The notes beneath the pieces were generated by a model. It searched no databases. It saw only the letters and a program-made list of their open reading frames with translations, and was not told the origin of the DNA. Both the position numbers and the translations under genes were made by a program. This document shows, in pieces, positions 32,879 to 43,400 of a DNA stretch of 64,000 nucleotides. Within the stretch, counting starts at the first letter, position 1; each line of letters starts with the position of its first letter. This DNA comes from Pseudogemmobacter faecipullorum (GTDB lineage Bacteria; Pseudomonadota; Alphaproteobacteria; Rhodobacterales; Rhodobacteraceae), in the NCBI RefSeq assembly GCF_020539525.1, contig NZ_JACDXX010000003.1, forward strand, positions 124,001-188,000. Direction: 5' to 3'.

Positions 32879-35485
32879 ATGTCCTCTGAAACCCCGCCGG
32901 TCACCGCTGCCGATCCGCGCAGCATCTGGCTCGCCGATTATCAGCCCTATAGCCATGTGCTTGATAAGGCAGAGCTTTGCTTCCGGCTCGCGCCGAAAGG
33001 CACCAGGGTCAGCGCCAGGCTGCATCTGCGGCCCTCGGCTGCGGCGCGTGGCCGCCATGTGCTGCGTCTCGACGGCGAGGCTTTGCGTCTGGTGTCGCTG
33101 CGTCTCGATGGCCAGCTCATCGATCTGACCCCGGATCCGACCGGGCTGACCCTTCCTGCCGATCTCTTGCCCGATGCGCCTTTCGTGCTGGAAACCGAGG
33201 TGCTGATTGATCCGGTGAGCAATACTGCGCTGGAGGGGCTTTACATGTCCAATGGCATGTATTGCAGCCAGTGCGAGGCTCAGGGCTTTCGCAAAATCAC
33301 CTTCTGGCCCGACCGTCCCGATGTGATGACGCGCTATACGGTGCGCATCGAGAGCGATCTGCCGGTGCTGCTGTCGAATGGCAATCCCACCGCCTCGGGG
33401 CCGGGCTGGGCCGAATGGCATGATCCCTGGCCGAAACCCTCATATCTCTTTGCTTTGGTGGCGGGTGATCTGGTGGCCTGTCGCGACAGTTTCACCACCA
33501 TGTCGGGCCGGAAGGTCGATCTGGCGATCTGGGTGCGGGCCGGGGATGAGAGCCGCTGCGCCTGGGCGATGGACAGCCTGATCCGCTCGATGAAATGGGA
33601 TGAAGAGGTCTACGGCCGCGAATATGATCTCGATGTGTTCAATATCGTCGCGGTGGATGATTTCAACATGGGGGCGATGGAGAATAAGGGGCTGAATATC
33701 TTCAACTCCAAATTCGTGCTCGCCGATGCCGAAAGCGCTACCGATGATGATTTCGCCCGGATCGAGGCGATCATTGCCCATGAATATTTCCACAACTGGA
33801 CCGGCAACCGCATCACCTGCCGCGACTGGTTCCAGCTCTGCCTGAAAGAGGGGCTGACCGTGTTCCGCGATCAGCAGTTCTCGGGCGATATGCGCAGCCA
33901 TGCCGTTAAGCGCATCGAGGATGTGGCTTTGCTGCGCGCGCGGCAGTTTCGCGAGGATCAGGGGCCGCTGGCCCATCCGGTGCGCCCCGAAAGCTTTGTC
34001 GAGATCAATAATTTCTACACCGCCACGGTCTATGAAAAAGGCGCCGAGCTGATCGCTATGCTCAAGACCCTGGTCGGGGATGCGGCTTATGCGAAGGCGC
34101 TTGATCTCTATTTCAGCCGCCATGATGGCGAGGCGGCGACGATCGAGGACTGGCTGAAGGTGTTTGAGGATGTGACCGGCCGTGATCTGTCGCAGTTCAA
34201 ACGCTGGTACAGCGAGGCCGGCACGCCGCGCCTTGAAGTCAGTGAGGCCTGGGAGGTGGGGGAGGCCGGGGAGGCGGGGGTCTATACCCTGAGCTTCACC
34301 CAGCACACGCCGCCGACGCCGGGACAAAAGCAGAAAAACCCGCGGGTGATCCCGATTGCGGTCGGCCTGCTGGGGCCGAATGGCGATGAGATCCGCCCGA
34401 CCGAAGTGCTGGAAATGACCGAAGTGCAGCAGAGCTTCCGCTTTGAGGGGCTGACGGCGCGGCCGGTGCCCTCGATCCTGCGCGGCTTCTCGGCGCCGGT
34501 GCTGCTGGCGCGCGACAGCAGCGCCGCCGAGCGTGCCTTCCTGCTGGCCCATGATACCGATCTGTTTAACCGCTATGAGGCCGGGCGCTCGCTGGCGCGC
34601 GAGATGCTGGTGGCGCAGCTGACCGGCGGCGCGGATCTGCGCGCAACCTGGGCTGCGGCGCTGGCGGCGCTGATCCGCGACGAAAGCCTTGATCCGGCCT
34701 TCCGGGCGCTGACGCTGCGGCTGCCCTCCGAGGATGATCTGGCCCAGGCGCTGAGTGAGCGCGGCCATCTGCCGGATCCGGAAGCGATCCGCAGCGCCCG
34801 GCGCGCGGCTCAGGATCTGCTGGCCGGGGGGCTGAGCGCTGATCTGCCCGGGCTGATCGCCGGTCTCGCCTCGGACCGGCCCTTCCTGCCTGATGCCGAA
34901 GGGGCAGGGCGGCGCAGTCTTTCGGCCGGGCTTCTGGCCTTGCAGACCCGGCTCGATGGCGGCGCGGCGGCGCGCCAGGCCTTTGATGCGGCGGATAATA
35001 TGACCAGCGCCATCGGCGCGCTGACGGCTTTGCTCGATATTGGCGCGGGCGGGGCCGAGCTGGCCGCTTTCGCCGCCCGCTGGCAACAGGACCGCAATGT
35101 CATGGACAAATGGTTCATGCTGCAGGCGGCGCTGGCGGCGCCCGACCAGGCGGTGGAGCTGGTGGCAGAGCTGGCGGCACATCCAGGCTTTGATCTGAAG
35201 AACCCCAACCGCTTCCGTGCGGTCTTTGGTGGGCTGAGTGCCAATCATGCCGGTTTCCACCGCGCCGATGGCGCGGGCTACCGGCTGCTGGCGGACTGGC
35301 TGATCCGGCTCGATGCGCTGAACCCGCAAAGCGCGGCCCGGGTCTCGGCGGCGTTTGAGACCTGGCCGCGTTATGATCCGGCGCGGCGCGCCCTGATCAC
35401 GGCCGAGCTCGACCGCATCCTCGCCACCCCGGGCCTCAGCCGCGATCTGGGCGAAATGGCCGGACGGATGCGCGCCGCGGGCTGA
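32879..35485 (+). CDS. pepN: Aminopeptidase N (M1 family)
   Basis: Zinc aminopeptidase of broad specificity. 868 residues, close to the 870 of E. coli PepN. Substrate-gating GAMEN at 265-269, zinc site HEYFHNW with His301, His305 and Glu324, catalytic Glu302, and the transition-state Tyr in FYTATVYEKGAE near 383. The C-terminal half is the superhelical domain. No signal peptide, so cytoplasmic. A bidirectional terminator follows directly. Confidence 0.97.
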   Translation: MSSETPPVTAADPRSIWLADYQPYSHVLDKAELCFRLAPKGTRVSARLHLRPSAAARGRHVLRLDGEALRLVSLRLDGQLIDLTPDPTGLTLPADLLPDAPFVLETEVLIDPVSNTALEGLYMSNGMYCSQCEAQGFRKITFWPDRPDVMTRYTVRIESDLPVLLSNGNPTASGPGWAEWHDPWPKPSYLFALVAGDLVACRDSFTTMSGRKVDLAIWVRAGDESRCAWAMDSLIRSMKWDEEVYGREYDLDVFNIVAVDDFNMGAMENKGLNIFNSKFVLADAESATDDDFARIEAIIAHEYFHNWTGNRITCRDWFQLCLKEGLTVFRDQQFSGDMRSHAVKRIEDVALLRARQFREDQGPLAHPVRPESFVEINNFYTATVYEKGAELIAMLKTLVGDAAYAKALDLYFSRHDGEAATIEDWLKVFEDVTGRDLSQFKRWYSEAGTPRLEVSEAWEVGEAGEAGVYTLSFTQHTPPTPGQKQKNPRVIPIAVGLLGPNGDEIRPTEVLEMTEVQQSFRFEGLTARPVPSILRGFSAPVLLARDSSAAERAFLLAHDTDLFNRYEAGRSLAREMLVAQLTGGADLRATWAAALAALIRDESLDPAFRALTLRLPSEDDLAQALSERGHLPDPEAIRSARRAAQDLLAGGLSADLPGLIAGLASDRPFLPDAEGAGRRSLSAGLLALQTRLDGGAAARQAFDAADNMTSAIGALTALLDIGAGGAELAAFAARWQQDRNVMDKWFMLQAALAAPDQAVELVAELAAHPGFDLKNPNRFRAVFGGLSANHAGFHRADGAGYRLLADWLIRLDALNPQSAARVSAAFETWPRYDPARRALITAELDRILATPGLSRDLGEMAGRMRAAG

Positions 35486-35492
35486 GATGACA

Positions 35493-35520
35493 AAAGCCGC
35501 TCCCGGGAGGGGGCGGCTTT
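35493..35520. terminator. Bidirectional terminator between pepN and the lytic transglycosylase
   Basis: AAAGCCGC (35493-35500) pairs with GCGGCTTT (35513-35520). The plus-strand side is followed by CAGATTT, while on the minus strand the stem continues into TTTTG. It serves two convergent genes. Confidence 0.75.
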
Positions 35521-35548
35521 CAGATTTCTCCGGGCGGCAGGTCTTGCG

Positions 35549-36193
35549 TCAGAGTTTGGCCTGTTTGCTCCCGGCGCACCAGGGCTGAGCCGAGGTCACC
35601 GCCGCCATTTCGGCGCGCTTTGAGGATTTGCGGAACGGGCCCCAGTCGCGGCCGATGCCGAGACTGCCATTGCCGGCAACCACACCGTCACGCGCGACAT
35701 TTTTCGAAAAAATCTCAACGGCGCAGCTGAGATTCTGACCGCCGTCTTTCAGCGCCGCCGCCGAGGTGGCGTCGCATTTATACAGCTTTGCCGTGGCGGG
35801 CGAGATCTGCATCAGCCCGATATAGCGGCCACCGCCACCCGAGGCGCGCGGATTCCAGGTGCTCTCATGCTTGGCCACCGCATTCATCAGCCCGACCCAG
35901 AAGGCGCGGCGCTGTTCAATTGGCGCATCCTTATAGCCCGGGCACCAGGTGGCGATATCGGCGGGGACTTTCGAGGACAGCAGCGCGTCCTTGGCGGTCA
36001 CCGCCGCCAGCGCCTCGATGGTCCAGTCTTTGTTGCCGGTATGGCGTTCCCAGCCCATAGGGGCGCGGGCGATAAAGCTTTCAGAGGGCGCAGAGCCAAA
36101 GCGGGTGGTATTTCCGGCTTCGACGCAACCTGCGAGCAGCAGCGCTGCTGTCAGGGTTGCGATGGCACTGATGCCTGATCTGAAAACTTGCAT
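35549..36193 (-). CDS. Lytic transglycosylase (SLT domain) lipoprotein
   Basis: 214 residues. Type II signal peptide with lipobox LLAGC (Cys near 23), then an SLT-like domain with catalytic Glu in VAKHESTWNPRASGGGGRYIGLMQISPATAKLY (about residues 105-140). The C-terminal part has DWGPFRKSSKRAEMA. It would cleave glycan strands of peptidoglycan from the outer or inner membrane. No operon partner. Confidence 0.85.
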   Translation of the reverse strand: MQVFRSGISAIATLTAALLLAGCVEAGNTTRFGSAPSESFIARAPMGWERHTGNKDWTIEALAAVTAKDALLSSKVPADIATWCPGYKDAPIEQRRAFWVGLMNAVAKHESTWNPRASGGGGRYIGLMQISPATAKLYKCDATSAAALKDGGQNLSCAVEIFSKNVARDGVVAGNGSLGIGRDWGPFRKSSKRAEMAAVTSAQPWCAGSKQAKL

Positions 36194-36538
36194 AGGTTAA
36201 GCTCGCTGTGGCCCCGGGACGGTGTCTTCTTCCCGGTTAGCCCGGCGGATCTGACCGGGGCGGCATAGAGCAAAGCCGGTCCCGCCACCAGATTTCAGCA
36301 ACCACGCGAAAACCGGGCGGCGAATTCTCGCCACCCCGCGCGGCAGGCGCTGAGCGTATTTCCGCTGTCTACAGGGAAATCGCGGCATTTTCTGTGACAA
36401 AGCCGCCCGGTCTCTGGCACTGGCCTGCGGCTGCTGCGCCGGGCTGTAGAAGCAATCCGCCCCTTGCTCCCGGGGCCTTGCGGCCCTAAACCCGGGCGAA
36501 AGACCCTTTATACAGCAGCTGCCACCCGGAAGGATGAG
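36194..36538. other. Intergenic region between divergent genes
   Basis: 345 bp between the lytic transglycosylase (minus) and gatB (plus). It must hold both promoters. I see no hairpin terminator, RNA gene or convincing promoter hexamers in it. Confidence 0.4.
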
Positions 36539-38050
36539 ATGCTCGACCTGACCTTCACCCCCCCCGCCCCGAAAGTAATCGCAGGCGCGAAGCATGACTG
36601 GGAACTGGTGATCGGGATGGAAATCCATGCCCAGGTTGCCTCAAACGCCAAACTGTTCTCGGGTGCCTCGACCCAGGTCGGTGCCGAGCCCAATACCAAT
36701 GTGTCTTTCGTTGACAGCGCCATGCCGGGCATGCTGCCGGTTATCAATGAATTCTGCATCGAACAGGCGGTGCGCACCGGGCTGGGCCTGAAAGCCGGGA
36801 TCAACCTGCGCTCGGCCTTTGACCGCAAGAACTATTTCTACCCGGATCTGCCGCAGGGCTATCAGATCAGCCAGCTTTACCACCCGATCGTCGGCGAGGG
36901 TGAGGTGATGGTCGAGATGGGGCCGGGCGTGGGCCGTCTGGTGCGCATCGAGCGTATCCATCTTGAGCAGGATGCCGGCAAGTCGATCCATGATATCGAC
37001 CCCAACCTCAGCTTCGTCGATTTCAACCGCACCGGTGTGGCGCTGATGGAAATCGTCTCGCGCCCCGATATCCGTGGCCCGGAAGAGGCGGCGGCCTATG
37101 TGGTCAAGCTGCGCCAGATCCTGCGCTACTTGGGCACCTGTGACGGCAATATGCAAAACGGCAATCTGCGCGCCGATGTGAACGTCTCGGTCTGCCGTCC
37201 GGGTCAGTATGAGAAATTCCAGGCCAGCGGCGATTTCTCGCATCTCGGCACGCGCTGCGAGCTGAAGAATATGAACTCGATGCGCTTCATCCAGCTGGCC
37301 ATCGATTATGAGGCCCGTCGCCAGATCGCAATTCTGGAAGATGGCGGCGAGATCACCCAGGAAACCCGGCTCTACGATCCCGATAAAAACGAGACGCGCT
37401 CGATGCGCTCGAAGGAAGAAGCGCATGATTACCGCTACTTCCCTTGCCCGGATCTGCTGCCGCTCGAGATTGAGCAGCTTTGGGTCGATGACATTGCCGC
37501 CTCGATGCCGGAGCTTCCCGATGCCAAGAAAGCCCGCTTCATGGGCGATTACGGCCTGACCGATTACGATGCATCCGTGCTGACGGCCGAGCTGGAAAAC
37601 GCCAGCTATTTCGATGCGGTCGCCAAGGGTCGTGACGGCAAGCTCTCGGCCAACTGGGTGATCAATGAGCTGTTTGGCCGGCTGAAGAAAGAAGGCCAGG
37701 AGATCGGCGAAAGCCCGGTCTCGGCCGATCAGCTGGGCGGGATCGTCGATCTGATTTCGGCGAATGTGATCTCGGGTAAAATCGCCAAGGATCTGTTCGA
37801 GATTGTCTGGACCGAAGGCGGCGTGCCTGCCGAGATTGTCGAGGCGCGCGGCATGAAACAGGTCACCGATACCGGGGCGATTGAGGCGGCGGTCGATCAG
37901 ATCATCGCCGAGAACCCGGCGCAGGTCGAGAAGGCGAAGCAGAACCCGAAACTGGCGGGCTGGTTCGTCGGCCAGGTGATGAAAGCCACCGGCGGCAAGG
38001 CCGCTCCCGGCGCGGTCAATGAGCTGGTGATGGCAAAGCTCGGCCTCTGA
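36539..38050 (+). CDS. gatB: Aspartyl/glutamyl-tRNA(Asn/Gln) amidotransferase subunit B
   Basis: Part of GatCAB, which converts Glu-tRNA(Gln) to Gln-tRNA(Gln) in the cytoplasm; needed because alphaproteobacteria generally lack GlnRS. 503 residues with [12 protein letters not shown] near 20, the [23 protein letters not shown] region, [15 protein letters not shown], and a C-terminal YqeY-like tail domain (about 355-500). The start is the ATG at 36539; a neighbouring out-of-frame ATG lies at 36534. gatA and gatC are not adjacent. Confidence 0.97.
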   Translation: MLDLTFTPPAPKVIAGAKHDWELVIGMEIHAQVASNAKLFSGASTQVGAEPNTNVSFVDSAMPGMLPVINEFCIEQAVRTGLGLKAGINLRSAFDRKNYFYPDLPQGYQISQLYHPIVGEGEVMVEMGPGVGRLVRIERIHLEQDAGKSIHDIDPNLSFVDFNRTGVALMEIVSRPDIRGPEEAAAYVVKLRQILRYLGTCDGNMQNGNLRADVNVSVCRPGQYEKFQASGDFSHLGTRCELKNMNSMRFIQLAIDYEARRQIAILEDGGEITQETRLYDPDKNETRSMRSKEEAHDYRYFPCPDLLPLEIEQLWVDDIAASMPELPDAKKARFMGDYGLTDYDASVLTAELENASYFDAVAKGRDGKLSANWVINELFGRLKKEGQEIGESPVSADQLGGIVDLISANVISGKIAKDLFEIVWTEGGVPAEIVEARGMKQVTDTGAIEAAVDQIIAENPAQVEKAKQNPKLAGWFVGQVMKATGGKAAPGAVNELVMAKLGL

Positions 38051-38081
38051 GCCGGGTTTTTCTGCGGGGCATTAAAGTGAT

Positions 38082-38118
38082 AACAGGGGCGCAGGTTTGC
38101 TTGACCTGCGCCCCTGTT
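38082..38118 (+). terminator. Strong hairpin terminator after gatB
   Basis: A 15-bp perfect stem (38082-38096 with 38104-38118) around a 7-nt loop, followed by TGGTTAATTT. Ends the gatB transcript and insulates the riboswitch-controlled exporter downstream. Confidence 0.75.
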
Positions 38119-38178
38119 TGGTTAATTTCCCCGTCATGGGCGGAAACCGTGGCCCTTGCCGCGTGGCGGCAGAACGGG

Positions 38179-38237
38179 GCCGGGACGACCCGGCTTTCGT
38201 GACTTCTGTTCCGGGACGGCCCGGCTTTCTCAGGAGC
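38179..38237 (+). promoter_or_regulatory. Guanidine-II (mini-ykkC) riboswitch
   Basis: Two near-identical hairpins, CCGGG-ACGA-CCCGG (38180-38193) and CCGGG-ACGG-CCCGG (38211-38224), are joined by a 17-nt linker and followed by the AGGAG ribosome binding site at 38232-38236. Two short stems capped by ACGR tetraloops just before a small multidrug resistance gene is the defining pattern of the guanidine-II class. Guanidinium binding stabilises the hairpins and exposes the ribosome binding site. The downstream gene is the expected target. Confidence 0.9.
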
Positions 38238-38245
38238 CTGCCCCG

Positions 38246-38560
38246 ATGGCATGGGTATTTCTTTTTATTGCTGGCCTGCTCGAAGTTCTCTGGGCCTATT
38301 CGATGAAACTCTCGGAAGGGTTCACCCGGATCGGGCCAAGTGTGGTCACGCTGGTGGCGATGATTTTCAGCTTTGGCCTGTTGTCCTTTGCCATGCGCAG
38401 CCTGCCGCTTGGAACCGCCTATACGATCTGGACCGGGATCGGCGCGGTTGGCGCCTTTGTGGTCGGCATCTGGGTGCTGGGTGAGCCCGCCACTGCTATG
38501 CGCATCCTGGCGGCGGTGATGATCGTCGGCGGGCTTGTGCTGATGAAACTCTCATCCTGA
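38246..38560 (+). CDS. gdx: SMR-family guanidinium exporter (Gdx/SugE)
   Basis: 104 residues with four membrane helices, the small multidrug resistance fold. The essential Glu is in LLEVLWAYSMK (Glu13), and the GTAYTIWTGIGAVGAFVVG segment matches the SugE/Gdx branch rather than EmrE. It exports guanidinium in exchange for protons across the inner membrane as a dimer. The ATG at 38246 follows AGGAG by 9 bases; longer in-frame starts would run through the riboswitch and are wrong. Control by the guanidine-II riboswitch directly upstream supports the substrate. Confidence 0.93.
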   Translation: MAWVFLFIAGLLEVLWAYSMKLSEGFTRIGPSVVTLVAMIFSFGLLSFAMRSLPLGTAYTIWTGIGAVGAFVVGIWVLGEPATAMRILAAVMIVGGLVLMKLSS

Positions 38561-38698
38561 GCGCGCTGCCGCCGCTGCGGTAACAGGATCTGAGCCGGGG
38601 CAGGCCGGGCTGCGGCCTGCTCACAGAATTGCGCAGTTTCCTCGCCGGCTTTCTCCTCTATAAGGGCCAGCGGGAAAACAGGCCGGAGTCCAGAGGCG

Positions 38699-39163
38699 AT
38701 GCAGCGATACGAATACCGTGTGGTCCCGGCGCCGCGCCGTGGCGAGAAAGCCCGCGGTGTGAAAACCACCGAGGACCGTTTCGCCTATGCGCTATCAGCG
38801 CTGATGAATGAAATGGCGGCCGAGGGCTGGGAGTATCAGCGCGCCGAAAGCCTGCCGGTGGATGAGCGCGCCGGGCTGACCGGCACCAAAACCAGTTTCC
38901 AGAACCTGCTGGTGTTCCGCCGCAGTCTCGGCACGGCGGCAAGTGCCGGTCAGCCGGTGCTGCGTGCAGCCGAAGCCCCGGCCCCTGTCGCGGCGCCTGC
39001 GCCTGTGGCTCCGGTCGTGGGGGCTGCTCCGCTGGCCGCAGCCGATCCGCTGCCCGAGGCGGGAGCGCTGCAAAGGCCCTTGCGGCTGGGGGCGGCAATC
39101 ACCCCCGAAGGCAGCAGCCCGGCCCTCGGCCCGGCGCAGAGCAGCGAGCCGGTTTCCAGGTAA
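38699..39163 (+). CDS. DUF4177 domain protein
   Basis: 154 residues. The N-terminal DUF4177-like domain (1-85: MQRYEYRVVPAPRRGEKA, AYALSALMNEMAAEGWEYQRAESLP, TSFQNLLVFRRSL) is followed by an Ala/Pro-rich tail (about 95-135) and a short C-terminus. Function unknown. The stop is 6 bp from the stop of the convergent aminotransferase. No signal peptide. Confidence 0.82.
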   Translation: MQRYEYRVVPAPRRGEKARGVKTTEDRFAYALSALMNEMAAEGWEYQRAESLPVDERAGLTGTKTSFQNLLVFRRSLGTAASAGQPVLRAAEAPAPVAAPAPVAPVVGAAPLAAADPLPEAGALQRPLRLGAAITPEGSSPALGPAQSSEPVSR

Positions 39164-39169
39164 GCCTGT

Positions 39170-40273
39170 TCAGGCCCTGGCTTCAGCCAGGGCCTGGGGC
39201 AGAACCTCGGCCACAACATCCATCGCCGCTTCCGGGCCAAGGCTGATGCGGATGCAGCGGTCGAGCGGCGCCACGCCCGGCATACGGATGAACAGCCCAC
39301 GCGCCTCGCAGCCCGCGAGGATGCGGCGCGAGAAAGCACCGTCCCCTCCGCAATCCACCGCGACGAAATTGGTGGCCGAGGCCAGCGCGGTCAGGCCGTT
39401 TTCCGTGGCAATCTGCGCCATGCGCGCCTTTGCGCGGCTCAGATCAGCGCGCAGCTGCCCCAGCCAGCTCTGATCCCCAAGGGCTGCGGTGGCGGCCGCA
39501 AGGCTGAGGCGCGACATGCCAAAATGATCGCGGATCTTGTCGAAAGCCCGGGCCAGCTCCGGCGCGGCAAGCGCATAGCCGACCCGGGCACCGGCCAGAC
39601 CATAGGCCTTTGAGAAGCTGCGGAAGCGGATCACCTGGGGGTGATCGGCTGCAATCTCAGGGATCGCTTCCTCGGGCGCGAGATCGCCATAGGCCTCATC
39701 CAGGATCAGCAATGTATCGGCGGGCAGGGCCTTGACCAGGGCCTCAATCACCGCGGCTTTATGCCAGCTGCCCATCGGATTATCGGGATTGGCGAGATAG
39801 AGCAGTTTTGCGCCATGGCGCTTTGCCGCCGCCAGCAGCGCCTCGGGATCTTCGTGATCGCCCAGATAGGGCACGCGGATCATCTCTGCCCCGGCATTGG
39901 CGACATGAAAGCCAAAAGTCGGATAGGCGCCAAGGCTGGTGACCACTTTATCGCCCGGCGCCAGGGTCAGGCGGCAGGTCAGCCCCAAAAGCCCATCCAC
40001 CCCGGAGCCGATGGCGATATGCTCAGACCCGCAGCCATGTTTCAGCGCAATGGCCTGTTTCAGATCGTAATTTTCCGGATCGCCATACATCCAGACCTCA
40101 TCCGCTGCGGCGCGAAGCGCTGCCAGGGCCGCAGGCGGGGCGCCAAAGCCGCTTTCATTGGCGCCCAGCCTGGCCCGGAAGGCCTGACCTTTGCGCCGCT
40201 CGATGGTCTCGGGCCCGGTAAAGGGCACAGAGGAGGGAAGGGCGGCAATATGCGGGGTGAGAAAACGGCTCAT
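39170..40273 (-). CDS. HisC-like PLP-dependent aminotransferase (fold type I)
   Basis: 367 residues of the class I/II family near histidinol-phosphate aminotransferase. The substrate-binding LGANESGFGAPP is at about 37-48, TLLILDEAYGDL at about 187 carries the PLP-contacting Asp, and the PLP lysine is Lys222 in FRSFSKAYGLAGARVGYA. The natural substrate could be histidinol phosphate or an aromatic/other amino acid; no his genes are nearby, so hisC is not assigned. Confidence 0.9.
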   Translation of the reverse strand: MSRFLTPHIAALPSSVPFTGPETIERRKGQAFRARLGANESGFGAPPAALAALRAAADEVWMYGDPENYDLKQAIALKHGCGSEHIAIGSGVDGLLGLTCRLTLAPGDKVVTSLGAYPTFGFHVANAGAEMIRVPYLGDHEDPEALLAAAKRHGAKLLYLANPDNPMGSWHKAAVIEALVKALPADTLLILDEAYGDLAPEEAIPEIAADHPQVIRFRSFSKAYGLAGARVGYALAAPELARAFDKIRDHFGMSRLSLAAATAALGDQSWLGQLRADLSRAKARMAQIATENGLTALASATNFVAVDCGGDGAFSRRILAGCEARGLFIRMPGVAPLDRCIRISLGPEAAMDVVAEVLPQALAEARA

Positions 40274-40358
40274 AGGATCTGGAAATCTGTTTCTGGCTGG
40301 GAGGAGGTGGAAGGGAGAGGGGGGCGCTGCCCCCGGCGCATGCCGCGCCTTCCCCCCG

Positions 40359-40414
40359 GGATATTTACGGACAGATGATATTCAGACAGGGGGGGTATCT
40401 GTCCCTGAATATCC
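40359..40414. repeat. Dispersed intergenic inverted repeat, second complete copy
   Basis: Arms 40359-40377 and 40396-40414 match at 16 of 19 positions (ggatatt...ggacagat). Preceded by TCCCCCCGG. Same family as 28871-28924. Confidence 0.8.
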
Positions 40415-40458
40415 ACGCCTGGAGGCGCTTTTCCCGGCGCGACGCGGTCAGCAAAAAG

Positions 40459-40482
40459 GCCGCGCTTTGGGGGCGCGGCCTT
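40459..40482 (-). terminator. Probable valS terminator
   Basis: AAGGCCGCGC and GCGCGGCCTT arms around TTTGGGG, with AAAAA on the plus strand giving TTTTT after the stem on the minus strand. It lies 9 bp beyond the valS stop. Confidence 0.75.
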
Positions 40483-40490
40483 GTCGCAGA

Positions 40491-43400
40491 TCAGGAAAGT
40501 TCTGACAGCCGGGCCAGCGCCGCCTCGACTTTCGCCTTTTCATCCTCGCGCGCCTCAAGATTGCCGCGCGCCTCATCGACCACATCTTCCGGGGCCGAGG
40601 CGATGAATTTCGGATTGTCGAGCCTGCCCTTCAGCCCGCCGATCTCTTTGGCCAGTTTCTCGGCGGTCTTTTTCAGCCGCGCCTTTTCTTCGGCCACATC
40701 AATCAGCCCCTCCAGCGGGATGGCGAAACCGGCGCCGCCAACGGCGATTGCCATCGAGCCTTTCGGGGCCGCGCCTTCCGAGAAGGCCTCAATCCGCGCC
40801 ATACGGCGGATCAGCGCCTCATTGCGGGCGAAAGCCGCGCGGGCCGCATCGGGCAGGTCGGTGGCGACCAGATCGGCCTTCAGCCCCACCGGCACATGGC
40901 ACTGCGCCCGGGCTGAGCGGATCTCGTCGATCAGCCCGGTGACAAAGCCCATTTCGGCCTCGGCCTCGGCATCGGCCAGATCCGCGCCATATTCCGGCCA
41001 GTCGCTATGGACCAGCAGTTTCGCGCGGCTGCCGGTGGTGGCCCAGAGCTCTTCAGTGATGAAGGGCATGAAAGGATGCAGCAGGATCATCGACTGATCG
41101 AGCACCCAGGCCATGACCTTGCGGGTCTCATCAGCATCCGCGCCATCGAACAAAGGCTTGGCGAATTCGACATACCAGTCGCAGACCTTGCCCCAGACGA
41201 ATTTATAAAGCGCATCCGCGGCCTGGTCGAAGCGGAACTCCTCCAGCGCCAGATTAACCTCGGCGAGGGTCTTTGCCGTCTCGGCAATGATCCAGCGGTT
41301 GGCGGTAGCCGTCGCCTTCGGTGCCTCCTCTTGCGTGGCATGGCCCTCCCAGACGCCGTTCATCTCGGCGAAGCGGCAGGCATTCCACAATTTGGTGCCA
41401 AAGTTACGATAGCCGGCGATCCGGTCTTTCGACAGTTTCAGATCGCGGCCCATCGCGGCCATGGCGGCGAGGGTGAAGCGCACGGCATCGGTGCCGTAAT
41501 CCGCGATCAGATCCAGCGGGTCGAGCACATTGCCCAGCGATTTGGACATTTTCTTGCCCTTCTCGTCGCGGACAAGGGCGTGGACATAGACGGTTTTAAA
41601 CGGAATATCCTCGACCACGGCCAGCTGCATCATCATCATCCGGGCGACCCAGAAGAAGATGATGTCAAAGCCGGTAACCAGCACGCTCGAGGGGAAATAG
41701 CGCGCCAGTTCCGGGGTCTGTTCCGGCCAGCCCAGCGTGCCGATCGGCCAGAGGCCGGAAGAGAACCAGGTGTCGAGCACATCGGCATCGCGCCAGACCG
41801 GATAGACCAGCTTGGTCGGATCCTGGTCGAGATTATAGGCGGCGAGGCTGGCGGCCAGCATGTCCATCGCCTCGGCGCGGTCCGCCACTTCCACCAGACG
41901 GGCCTGGTTCAGCGGCATCGGCAGCGGCGCCAGGGCATCGCGGAACTGATCGCTGACCCCCTCAAACGAAGGGGCGCAGTGATAGATCGGATCGGCATGG
42001 TTGAAGCCGCCCTCATAGAGGAAGGCGAAGAGCTCGGCCTCATCCAGCGCATTATCGCCCTGATCGTCCTTAAAGCCGGTCGGGAAGACATCGAGACCAT
42101 ACCAGACCGGGATCTGATGGCCCCACCACAGCTGACGCGAGATGCACCAGGGTTCGATATTCTCGAGCCAGTGGAAATAGACCTTGGCATCGCGCTCGGG
42201 CAGGATTTTGGTCTCGCCATTGCGCACCGCATCCAGAGCCGGGCCGACGATTTTCGAGGTTTCAACGAACCACTGATCGGTCAGCATCGGCTCGATGACG
42301 ACTTTCGAGCGGTCCCCGAAGGGCTGCATGATCTTTTTATTCTCGACCACCGGCACCCGTTCCAGATGCTCGGCATTGGTCTCGGGATCGATCGATTTCA
42401 CCAGCTTGGTGACCGCGAGCCCCTCGCCATTCACCGCAGAGATGACGATCTTGCGCGCTTCATAGCGGTCAAGGCCGCGCAGCTCTTCCGGCACCAGGTT
42501 GATGCGGTCGATCTCGGCTTCCGAGAGTTTCGCGCCATTCAGGATCTGATGCGCCAGCGCCGCGCTCTCGGCATAGGACAGGCCATCCGAGCGCATCTGC
42601 GCCCGGGTGTCCATCAGCCGGAACAGCGGGATGCCATTCCTCTGCGCCACGCCGTAATCGTTGAAATCATGCGCGCCGGTGATCTTGACCGCGCCCGAGC
42701 CGAAGGTGGGATCGGGATAGATATCGGTGATGATCGGGATATGGCGGCGGAATTCTTCCGGCCCGACCGGGATTTCGCAGTATTTGCCGACGATTGCGGC
42801 ATAACGCTCATCGGAAGGATGCACGGCCACCGCGCCATCGCCGAGCATGGTCTCGGGCCGGGTGGTGGCGATCGAGATATAATCGCGCTCTTCCTCGAAG
42901 GTGACGTTTCCGTCTTCATCCTTCTCGCGGTAGATATAGGTCTCGCCGCCGGCCAGCGGATATTTGAAATGCCACATATGGCCGTCGACCTCGGTCTGCT
43001 CGACCTCAAGGTCCGAGATCGCGGTCTCGAAATGGGGATCCCAGTTCACCAGCCGCTTGCCGCGATAGATCAGGCCCTTGTTATAGAGATCGACAAAGAC
43101 CTTGATCACCGCATCATGGAAATTGCCTTCCTCGCCTGCGGGTGCGCCCGGGGCGCCTGACATGGTGAAGGCTTCGCGGTCCCAGTCACAGCTGGCGCCG
43201 AGGCGCTGCAGCTGGCCGATGATATTGCTGCGCGATTTCTTCTTCTGCTCCCAGACGAGGCCGAGGAAATCGGGGCGCGAGAATTCGTCGCGGCGCTTGC
43301 CCTCTTTGGCCAGCTCGCGCTCGACCACCATCTGCGTCGCGATACCGGCATGGTCGGTGCCGGGCTGCCAGAGCGTGTCAAAGCCCCGCATGCGGTGCCA

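Larger units (their letters stand above)
40274..40490. other. Intergenic region with repeat between valS and the aminotransferase
   Basis: 217 bp. It contains G/C-rich runs (40318-40357), the dispersed inverted repeat (40359-40414) and a short hairpin at 40459-40480 (AAAAAGGCCGCGC with GGCGCGGCCTT) that can act as the valS terminator on the minus strand. Confidence 0.55.

Noticed and set aside
41007-43160. 717-residue plus-strand frame opposite valS
   Set aside because: It is a shadow of valS; composition is His/Arg/Asp-rich and no family is recognisable.
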